Assembly (NCBI RefSeq): GCF_023078455.1 | Contig: NZ_CP095740.1 | Location: 4,204,001-4,268,000, forward strand | DNA length: 64,000 bases | Source: Luteibacter aegosomatis | GTDB taxonomy: Bacteria > Pseudomonadota > Gammaproteobacteria > Xanthomonadales > Rhodanobacteraceae | Reading direction: 5' to 3' | Shown: one piece after another, positions 57,015 through 64,000 of the stretch | Layout of the letters: every line of letters begins with the position of its first letter | Position numbering within the stretch: the first letter of the stretch is position 1 | The notes under the pieces: generated by a model | Told to the model about the DNA's origin: nothing | Databases searched by the model: none | Seen by the model: only the letters and a program-made list of their open reading frames with translations | Program-made: the position numbers and the translations under genes

Positions 57015-60000
57015 TTACCAGCCGACGCCTACACCGACGCCGCCGGAAGCCTCACCGCCGCTGACGGCGGCGCCGAAGGTCAGACTGGCCCTCGACGACA
57101 GGGCTTTGGAGAAGCCCACCGACAGCGCGCCCTGCCCCTTGTAGCCGCCGACGCCGACACCCAGTCGGTTGTCGCCGTTGACGCCCTGGGTGCTGAACGC
57201 CATCTGCGACATGGCCGCGCCCATCGCGCCCACCTTGTTCAGGCGATCGTTGAGGTTGTTGAAGCGGTGGTCGACCTCACGCTTGTACTGGTCGAAGGCG
57301 CCGCCGGTCACCACGTCGCCGAACTTCTGGTCGGTGTAGGCCTTGGCGCTGCTCAACGTGGCCGCGTCGCCCTGGTCGGCGTAGGACTTCGCCGTGGCGA
57401 CGGCCTGGTCGACCTGGCTGACGTTGGCCGCGTCGGTGGGCGCGGTGCCCGCGGCGACGTTGGTGATCGGGGCTCCGCCGCCATCGACCGCCGGCGTGAC
57501 CGGAATCGGCGCCGCGGCGGCGGCCGCTACCGGAGTGCCGGAAGCGACCGGTGCGGCGGTCATCGCGGCCGAAACTTCCGGCGCGGCCTCCGTCACCGTC
57601 GCCGTCGCGGCCGCCGCCGGTGTCGCCACCGACGCCGTACGGGCCGCGGTGCGTGGCAGGCTGGTGCCCGGCCCCTTGGTGCCGCCTGTGCCGGCCGTCG
57701 AGCTCGACTCCAGGCTGCCTACCCGGGTGTTCAGCGACGAGATCGCGCCGTCCAGGGCACCTACCGCATCGCCCACCGACCCGTAGGTGCCGCCCTGCAC
57801 CCGATAACTCGGACCGACCAGGCCGTTGGCGCCCATGGTCGCGCCGCCGCCGAGCGCCATCGCCACGGCGTTGCCCGCCGCGTTCGAGGCGCCCCCGAAG
57901 GCACCGGACAGAGCCGTATTGAGCTGGCTCAGGTTCACCGCGTCGGTGGCCTGCGTACCGGCCGCCACGTTGGTGATCTGCCGGTTGCCGCTCGCGCTGC
58001 CTACCGACACCGTGTTGGCCCGCGTGGCGGTGGAGCCCGCGCCGAGGGCCACCGAATTGGCGGCCAGCGCGCGAGCGCTGTCGCCGATGGCGGTGGACGA
58101 GGCGCCCGAGGCATTGGCGGAGGCGCCGAACGCCGTAGCCGACTCCTTGCTCGCCGTCGCCAGGGCGCCGACGGCCGTGGAAAGGTCGCCCGACGCGCTG
58201 GCGCCCGAACCGACCGCCGTGGCGAAGCCGCCCGTGGCCGCCGCATCGTCGGAGCCGTCGCCCGCCCCCGTGGCGGACACGTAATGGGCAGCCGAGCTGA
58301 CGCTGCCCGCCAGATCGTTCAGCTGGTTGACGTTGACCGCGTCGGTGCCTTGCTGGCCCGCCGCCACGTTGACCACCTGCCGCTCGCTTCCGCGATCGCC
58401 CACGGACACCGTGTTGGTGCGATCGGCGACCGAGTTGGAGCCCAGTGCCACGCTGTTCGCGCCGCGTGCGGTGGAGAAATCGCCCACCGCGACGCTGCTC
58501 GCACCCGAGGCCCAGCTGTCGACGCCCAGGGCCGTGGCGTTCGTGCCCGGCGCGTAGGCGAAATAACCCACGGCCGTGCTGCCCACGCCCTCGGCGGCGG
58601 CAATCGCACCCACCGCGGTCGCGTTGTCGGCCACCGCCTGGGCACCGCCACCGAACGCGGACGCGTTCTGCCCGGTCGCACCGGTGAATACCTGCAGCCC
58701 GCTGAAGGTCCCCGGCCCACCGACGGCCACCGAACCGTTGCCCGATGCCGTGGTGGACGTACCGATCGCCGTCGAGTAGTCGCCGGTGGCGTTGGCCACC
58801 GCGCCGACGGCCGTGGACTGGGCTCCCGAGGCATAGGCGCCCACGCCGTTGGCCGTCGCCGCGAAGCCGTTGGCACTCGCGCTCGCGCCCACCGCCGTAC
58901 CGCCGACACCCGCGCTCGTCGCACCGGTATCCACCGGCACGCCGCCGTTGGTGATCAGCGCGTTGCCGTTTTCGTCCACGGCATTGCCACCGACCGCCAC
59001 GCTGGCCGGACCGGTCGCCTGCGCGTTCGCGCCGTAGGCGGCGCTGTTCTGTCCCGACGCCACCGCGCCGTAGCCCGACGCCGTCGCCTGCTGGCCCGCC
59101 GCCACCGCGCCCGATCCGAACGCGCTCGCACCATCCGCTCCCGCGAACGCGCCCGACCCCGCCGCCGTGGCGTACTGGCCGAGCGTCTGCGCATCGTCGC
59201 TGCCGTCGCCCTGGCCACTCGCCTTGAAGTAATGACTGGCGTCGCTCACGCTGCCGGCCACCGCATCGAGCTGGCCCTTGTTCACCGCATCGGTGTCTTC
59301 CGTTCCCGCGGCCACGTTGGTGACCTGACGCTCGGCACCCACGTCGCCGACCGACACCGTGTTCGCCCTGTCGTTGAACGATCCCGCGCCCAGGGCTACC
59401 GAATTGGCCGCCGCGGCGATGGCCGACTCGCCGACCGCCGTGCTGCTCACGCCATCGGCGTACGAGTTCCAACCCAGTGCCGTGGCGTAATCGTTCGTCG
59501 CCCACGCTCCCGTACCGAACGCCGAAGCGCCCACGCCCGTGGCCTGCGCCGGAATCAGGCCGAAGAACGTGCTGCCGCCGACCGCCACGCTCTCATCGCC
59601 CGTGGCCTGCGCCGATTCGCCGACCGCCACGCTGCTGGTGCCCGTCGCTGCGCTCTGCGTGCCGACCGCCGTGGACAGGTCGCCGATGGCATTGGCGACC
59701 GCACCGAACGCCGAAGCCTGTGCACCGGAGGCATAGGCACCCACGCCGTTCGCCGTGGCGGCGAAGCCGCTGGCGTTCGCGCTCGCACCCACCGCCGTGC
59801 CGCCGACACCCGCGCTCGTCGCACCGGTGTCCACCGGCACGCCGGCGTTGGTGATCAGCGGATTGCCGTTTTCGTCGACCGCGTTACCGCCCACCGCCAC
59901 GCTGCCCGGGCCGTCGGCCTCGGCGCCCGCGCCGAACGCTGCACTGTTCTGGCCCGTCGCGACCGCACCGTAACCCATCGCCGTCGCCTGCTGGCCCGCC

Positions 60001-63000
60001 GCCACCGCGCCCGAGCCGAACGCGCTCGCACCGTCCGCTCCCGCGAACGCACCCGAGCCCGCCGCCGTGGCGTACTGGCCCAGCGTCTGCGCATCGTCGC
60101 TGCCGTCGCCCTGGCCGCTCGCCTTGAAGTAATGGCTCGCGTCGCTCACGCTGCTTGCCACGTCGTCCAGCTGCGACTTGTTCACAGCGTCGGTCGCTTC
60201 CGTGCCCGCCGCGACGTGGGTGATCTGGCGCTCCGCGCCCGCGTCGCCCACCGACACCGAGTTGTCGCGATCGGTCGTCGAATTGGCACCGATCGCGACC
60301 GCATTGTCGTTGAGCGCCCAGGCGTTCGCGCCCAGCGCCGTGGCGTTGTCGCCGAGCGCCCAGCTTCCGGCACCGATCGCCACCGCGTTCGCGCTTTCCA
60401 GGCCGAACAGGGCAAAGCCCGTTTCCGCGCCGTTACCGATCGCCACGCTGCCCACGCCGGCGGCGCTGGCCGCGCTGCCCAGCGCCGTCGAACCGTCGCT
60501 GTACGCGGCCGCGCCCGCGCCGACCGCCGTCGACTGCACGCCGTCGGCCAGCGATTCCGAACCCAGCGAGGTCGAGAGGTCGCCCGTGGCATTGGCCACG
60601 GCGCCCATGGCCACCGCTTCCGCACCGGAAGCAAACGCACCCACGCCGCTCGCCGTGGAAGCGAAGCCGCTGGCGTTCGCGCTCGCGCCCACCGCCGTGC
60701 CGCCGACACCCGCGCTCGTCGCACCCGTATCGACCGGCACCCCACCGTTGGTGATCAGCGGATTGCCGTTTTCGTCGACCGCGTTGCCGCCGACCGCCAC
60801 GCTGCCCGGACCGGTCGCCTGTGCGTTCGCACCGTACGCCGCGCTGTTCTGGCCCGACGCCACCGCACCGTAACCGGTCGACGTCGACTGCCCGCCCGTC
60901 GCCACCGCGCCGGAACCGACGGCGGACGCACCCAGTGCCGCGGCGTACGAACCCTGGCCGACCGCCGTGGCGTAGTCACCGTCGGTCGCACTGCTGGCAC
61001 CGAAACTCGATGCGCCCGCGCCCACGGCGACGGCGTTATGTCCGATGGCCGTGGATTCTTCACCGAACGTCGCGCTGTCGGCGCCCACGGCCGTGGCGCC
61101 GGCGGCCTGCGAAAGCGAGTTGGCGCCCACCGCGGTACCGTTTTCCCAGATGACCTGCGCATTGCCGCCGAGCGCCGTGGCGTTCTTGTCCACGGCACGC
61201 GCGCTGCCGCCGAGGGCGACGGCAAGGTCGCCCACCGCCGTCGAGTTCGCACCCACCGTCGTCGCCTGCGCACCGACCGCGCCCGTGTGTGCGCCGACGG
61301 CCGTGGCGTCGACATCGGCGGCCACCGCCGACATGCCGACGGCCGTGGCGTTTTCATGGTCCGCCGTGCTCAACCAGCCGAGCGCCGTCGCATAGTCGGC
61401 CGAGGCCCAGGCGCCGGCGCCGAACGCGGAAGCACCGGCACCGGTCGCCTCCGCTGGAATGAAGCCGAAGAAGGCCGCGCCACCCACGGCGACGCTTTCC
61501 TCACCCGTGGCCTGTGCCGATGCGCCGACCGCCAGACTGCTGGTGCCCGTCGCCGCGCTCTGCGTGCCGACCGCCGTGGACAGGTCGCCGATGGCATTGG
61601 CGACCGCACCGAACGCCGAAGCCTGTGCACCGGAGGCATAGGCACCCACGCCGTTCGCCGTGGCGGCGAAGCCGCTGGCGTTCGCGCTCGCACCCACCGC
61701 CGTGCCGCCGACACCCGCGCTCGTCGCACCGGTGTCCACCGGCACGCCGGCGTTGGTGATCAGCGGATTGCCGTTTTCGTCGACCGCGTTACCGCCCACC
61801 GCCACGCTGCCCGGGCCGTCGGCCTCGGCGCCCGCGCCGAACGCGGCACTGTTCTGGCCCGTCGCGACCGCACCGTAACCCATCGCCGTCGCCTGCTGGC
61901 CCGCCGCCACCGCGCCCGATCCGAACGCGCTCGCACCATCCGCTCCCGCGAACGAGCCCGACCCCGCCGCCGTGGCGTACTGGCCGAGCGTCTGCGCATC
62001 GTCGCTGCCGTCGCCCTGGCCACTCGCCTTGAAGTAATGACTGGCGTCGCTCACGCTGCCGGCCACCGCATCGAGCTGGCCCTTGTTCACCGCATCGGTG
62101 TCTTCCGTTCCCGCGGCCACGTTGGTGATCTGCCGAGTGGCCGCCGGATAGAGGGTGCCGCTGGAAGCGTCTTCCCACGGAGCGGCCGCACCTACCGAGA
62201 TCGTGTTCTCGCGATCGGCAAGCGAGCCGTAACCCAGGGCCACGCTGTTGTTGGCGGTCACCCTGCTTTCGGTTCCCAGTGCCGCTCCATACTGTGCAAA
62301 CACCGTACTGCCTTCGCCCAGCGCCACGGAATATCCGTTGGCATAGGCTCGATCACCCAGTGCCGTGCTGTAGTCGCCGAGGCCCAGGCTGGCACTGCCG
62401 AGCGCCGTGCTTCTGAGGCCACTGGCGCTGGCATTCATGCCCATCGCGGTACCGCGCACGCCGTCGCTCGTACTGCCGGTACCCACCGCCGTGGAGAAGT
62501 CGCCGGAAGCCGTCGAGAAACTGCCGATCGCCGTGCTGGACTCGCCGTTGGCGTTGGATATCCAGCCGATCGCTATGCTCTGCGATCCCGCCGCGGTGCT
62601 CTGGGGACCCACCGCCGTCGAAACGTCGCCATAGGCACTGGACGAGGCACCCACCGCCACGCTGCCCACGCCCACCGCGCTGGCCGCGCTACCCAGCGCG
62701 GTCGAACCGTCACTGTACGCCGCCGCGCTCGCGCCGACCGCCGTCGACTGCACACCATCGGCCAACGACTCCGATCCCAGCGAGGTCGAAAGATCGCCCG
62801 TGGCATTGGCCACGGCGCCCAAGGCCACGGCTTCCGCGCCGGAGGCGTAAGCGCCCACGCCGTTGGCCGTTGCCGCGAAGCCGCTGGCGGTCGCGCTCGC
62901 ACCCACCGCCGTGCCGCCCACGCCCGCGCTCGTCGCGCCGGTGTCCACCGGCACGCCGCCGTTGGTGATCAGCGCGTTGCCGTTTTCGTCCACGGCATTG

Positions 63001-64000
63001 CCGCCCACCGCCACGCTGCCCGGACCCGTCGCCTGCGCGTTCGCACCGTAGGCGGCGCTGTTCTGGCCCGAGGCCACCGCGCCGTAACCCGACGCCGTCG
63101 CCTGCTGGCCCGTCGCCACCGCGCCCGATCCGAACGCGCTCGCACCGTCGGCGCCCGCGAACGCCCCCGAGCCCGCCGCCGTGGCGTACTGGCCGATGGT
63201 CTGCGCATCGTCGCTGCCGTCGCCGTTGCCGCTCGCCTTGAAGTAGTGGCTCGCGTCGCTCACGCTGCTCGCCACCTCGTCCAACTGCGACTTGTTTACC
63301 GCGTCGGTCGCTTCCGTACCTGCGCCGACGTTGGTGATCTGCCGCGTCATCGCGGCATGCACCACGCCATTGCGATCGACCCAATCCTGCGACGCACCGA
63401 CCGACACCGTATTGTCGCGCACGGTCATCGAGCCCGAACCCAGCGCCACCGAACCGGCGTTGTTCGCGTAGCTGCCCGCGCCCAGCGCCACGGCTCCCTC
63501 GAACACCGCCGTGCTCCGCGAGCCGATGGAAATCGTATCGTCGAGCGCCGTGCCCGACTGGTAGCCGAGCGCGATGGAGTTATTGCCATAGGCCGCCGCT
63601 TCGCCACCCACGCCCGTGGCATTCTCGCCGTAGCCGATGGCGAATTCGCCCAGTGCCGTGGCGTTGTTCTGGTAAGCCGCCGCGCTCCAGCCCAGCGCGG
63701 TTCCGCGCGTACCGCCCGCCGCGGCGAGCAGGCCCACGGCCGTGCCATAGTCGCGCGAATAGGCCCCGGCGCCGAACGAGGTGGCGCCATAGCCCAGCGC
63801 CTGCGTATGCAGGAACGCCGCACCGCCGGGGATGCCATAGAGGAGGTTCGCCTGGCCGCCGACGGCTGTGCTCGATTCGCCGAGCGCCTCGCTCTTGTAA
63901 CCCATGGCCATCGCGTAGTCGGCGGAGGAGTTCGCCGAAGCACCCAGTGCGATGCCCTGCACGCCCATCGCCTGCGCGTTCGCGCCTGCCGCGTAGCCCA
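57015..64000 (-). CDS. Giant YadA-like trimeric autotransporter adhesin (N-terminus beyond window)
   Basis: The frame is open from the right edge to the TAA at 57017-57015, giving at least 2,328 codons. Nearly all of it is made of YadA head motifs (variants of ATGxxSTAxG, SVAVG, STALG). Six neck-like modules of type NVAAGTEDTDAVNKGQLDAV occur (~63345, 62135, 60224, 59334, 58380, 57980), and an extra VDENGN(A/P)LITN insert appears five times. A Pro/Ala/Thr-rich linker lies near 57660-57490, then a last neck and the C-terminal YadA anchor (membrane beta-strands; ends GVGVGVGW). Trimers form an outer-membrane barrel and a long surface fibre used for attachment. The signal peptide and tip lie outside the window. 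Confidence 0.93.
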   Translation of the reverse strand, partial: GYAAGANAQAMGVQGIALGASANSSADYAMAMGYKSEALGESSTAVGGQANLLYGIPGGAAFLHTQALGYGATSFGAGAYSRDYGTAVGLLAAAGGTRGTALGWSAAAYQNNATALGEFAIGYGENATGVGGEAAAYGNNSIALGYQSGTALDDTISIGSRSTAVFEGAVALGAGSYANNAGSVALGSGSMTVRDNTVSVGASQDWVDRNGVVHAAMTRQITNVGAGTEATDAVNKSQLDEVASSVSDASHYFKASGNGDGSDDAQTIGQYATAAGSGAFAGADGASAFGSGAVATGQQATASGYGAVASGQNSAAYGANAQATGPGSVAVGGNAVDENGNALITNGGVPVDTGATSAGVGGTAVGASATASGFAATANGVGAYASGAEAVALGAVANATGDLSTSLGSESLADGVQSTAVGASAAAYSDGSTALGSAASAVGVGSVAVGASSSAYGDVSTAVGPQSTAAGSQSIAIGWISNANGESSTAIGSFSTASGDFSTAVGTGSTSDGVRGTAMGMNASASGLRSTALGSASLGLGDYSTALGDRAYANGYSVALGEGSTVFAQYGAALGTESRVTANNSVALGYGSLADRENTISVGAAAPWEDASSGTLYPAATRQITNVAAGTEDTDAVNKGQLDAVAGSVSDASHYFKASGQGDGSDDAQTLGQYATAAGSGSFAGADGASAFGSGAVAAGQQATAMGYGAVATGQNSAAFGAGAEADGPGSVAVGGNAVDENGNPLITNAGVPVDTGATSAGVGGTAVGASANASGFAATANGVGAYASGAQASAFGAVANAIGDLSTAVGTQSAATGTSSLAVGASAQATGEESVAVGGAAFFGFIPAEATGAGASAFGAGAWASADYATALGWLSTADHENATAVGMSAVAADVDATAVGAHTGAVGAQATTVGANSTAVGDLAVALGGSARAVDKNATALGGNAQVIWENGTAVGANSLSQAAGATAVGADSATFGEESTAIGHNAVAVGAGASSFGASSATDGDYATAVGQGSYAAALGASAVGSGAVATGGQSTSTGYGAVASGQNSAAYGANAQATGPGSVAVGGNAVDENGNPLITNGGVPVDTGATSAGVGGTAVGASANASGFASTASGVGAFASGAEAVAMGAVANATGDLSTSLGSESLADGVQSTAVGAGAAAYSDGSTALGSAASAAGVGSVAIGNGAETGFALFGLESANAVAIGAGSWALGDNATALGANAWALNDNAVAIGANSTTDRDNSVSVGDAGAERQITHVAAGTEATDAVNKSQLDDVASSVSDASHYFKASGQGDGSDDAQTLGQYATAAGSGAFAGADGASAFGSGAVAAGQQATAMGYGAVATGQNSAAFGAGAEADGPGSVAVGGNAVDENGNPLITNAGVPVDTGATSAGVGGTAVGASANASGFAATANGVGAYASGAQASAFGAVANAIGDLSTAVGTQSAATGTSSVAVGESAQATGDESVAVGGSTFFGLIPAQATGVGASAFGTGAWATNDYATALGWNSYADGVSSTAVGESAIAAAANSVALGAGSFNDRANTVSVGDVGAERQVTNVAAGTEDTDAVNKGQLDAVAGSVSDASHYFKASGQGDGSDDAQTLGQYATAAGSGAFAGADGASAFGSGAVAAGQQATASGYGAVASGQNSAAYGANAQATGPASVAVGGNAVDENGNALITNGGVPVDTGATSAGVGGTAVGASASANGFAATANGVGAYASGAQSTAVGAVANATGDYSTAIGTSTTASGNGSVAVGGPGTFSGLQVFTGATGQNASAFGGGAQAVADNATAVGAIAAAEGVGSTAVGYFAYAPGTNATALGVDSWASGASSVAVGDFSTARGANSVALGSNSVADRTNTVSVGDRGSERQVVNVAAGQQGTDAVNVNQLNDLAGSVSSAAHYVSATGAGDGSDDAAATGGFATAVGSGASASGDLSTAVGALATASKESATAFGASANASGASSTAIGDSARALAANSVALGAGSTATRANTVSVGSASGNRQITNVAAGTQATDAVNLSQLNTALSGAFGGASNAAGNAVAMALGGGATMGANGLVGPSYRVQGGTYGSVGDAVGALDGAISSLNTRVGSLESSSTAGTGGTKGPGTSLPRTAARTASVATPAAAATATVTEAAPEVSAAMTAAPVASGTPVAAAAAAPIPVTPAVDGGGAPITNVAAGTAPTDAANVSQVDQAVATAKSYADQGDAATLSSAKAYTDQKFGDVVTGGAFDQYKREVDHRFNNLNDRLNKVGAMGAAMSQMAFSTQGVNGDNRLGVGVGGYKGQGALSVGFSKALSSRASLTFGAAVSGGEASGGVGVGVGW
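58900..63350 (-). repeat. Large near-identical internal repeats in the adhesin gene
   Basis: Blocks of ~900 bases recur, marked by the VDENGN insert near 58,950, 59,850, 60,750, 61,760 and 62,970. The copy around 59,670-60,120 and that around 61,575-62,020 are almost identical at the DNA level with an offset of 1,905 bases, a multiple of 3. The neck region at 59,225-59,340 is nearly identical to that at 62,030-62,140. Such repeats favour recombination and copy-number change without frameshift. Confidence 0.88.

Noticed and set aside
57300..63960. CRISPR-like regular repetition
   Set aside because: The repeats are coding, in frame, variable in length and encode YadA head and neck motifs; there are no short direct repeats with unique spacers.

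Overview
The window is GC-rich, gene-dense bacterial chromosome with almost no intergenic space; no gap between genes exceeds 300 bases. Gene content points to a gammaproteobacterium of the Xanthomonadales/Lysobacterales, most likely a Rhodanobacteraceae member such as Luteibacter or Dyella. The main reason is a type II secretion cluster in the order E-F-G-H-I-J-K-L-M-N-D, as in the Xanthomonas xps cluster. A Xanthomonadales-like trpGDC cluster, short intergenic GC-rich palindromic repeats and paired DUF2884-like proteins fit this placement. This is inference from content, not from a marker gene.

Layout. 1-6.6 kb: a truncated MarR-GNAT fusion gene, a TauE/SafE permease, a HAD phosphatase, trpC-trpD-trpG, a RIO-type kinase and an RNA pseudouridine synthase. 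6.7-12.5 kb: aldo/keto reductase, cupin, a glycine-rich membrane protein, a MarR-MFS-isochorismatase-like hydrolase operon with a striking double palindromic operator, and an exported DUF2884-like protein. 12.6-16.9 kb: a divergent BvgA/BvgS-like two-component pair. 16.9-26.9 kb: small exported, membrane and stress proteins, including a PrxQ-type peroxiredoxin, a Usp, a ferritin-like protein, an MFS exporter, a thioredoxin-TPR protein and a GST. 27-32.3 kb: aceE and maeB, separated by a giant perfect inverted repeat.

32.5-38.9 kb: an exported reprolysin-like protein whose zinc active site is destroyed, a QEGLA/DUF1704 metallopeptidase-like protein, ferredoxin-NADP reductase, a YadGH-type ABC exporter and RluF. 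39.2-43.4 kb: a tandemly duplicated two-gene module (A1-B1-A2-B2) of exported proteins. Both B proteins carry a D-A-E...C-x-S-C signature like that of bacterial toxin deaminases; the A proteins are an unrecognised family. This is the best candidate for an undescribed system. 43.6-46.1 kb: HrpB helicase. 46.1-56.8 kb: the complete xps-type type II secretion operon, largely translationally coupled by 4-base start/stop overlaps. 57.0-64.0 kb: the C-terminal part, at least 2,300 residues, of a giant YadA-like trimeric autotransporter adhesin built from near-identical repeats; its N-terminus lies beyond the window.

How parts may work together: the right third is an envelope and secretion region (adhesin, T2SS, exported deaminase-like proteins). 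The deaminase-like proteins and the dead metalloprotease homologue have export signals, so they are plausible T2SS cargo, but this is only inferred from proximity and signal peptides. No rRNA, tRNA, CRISPR array, IS element or prophage was seen.
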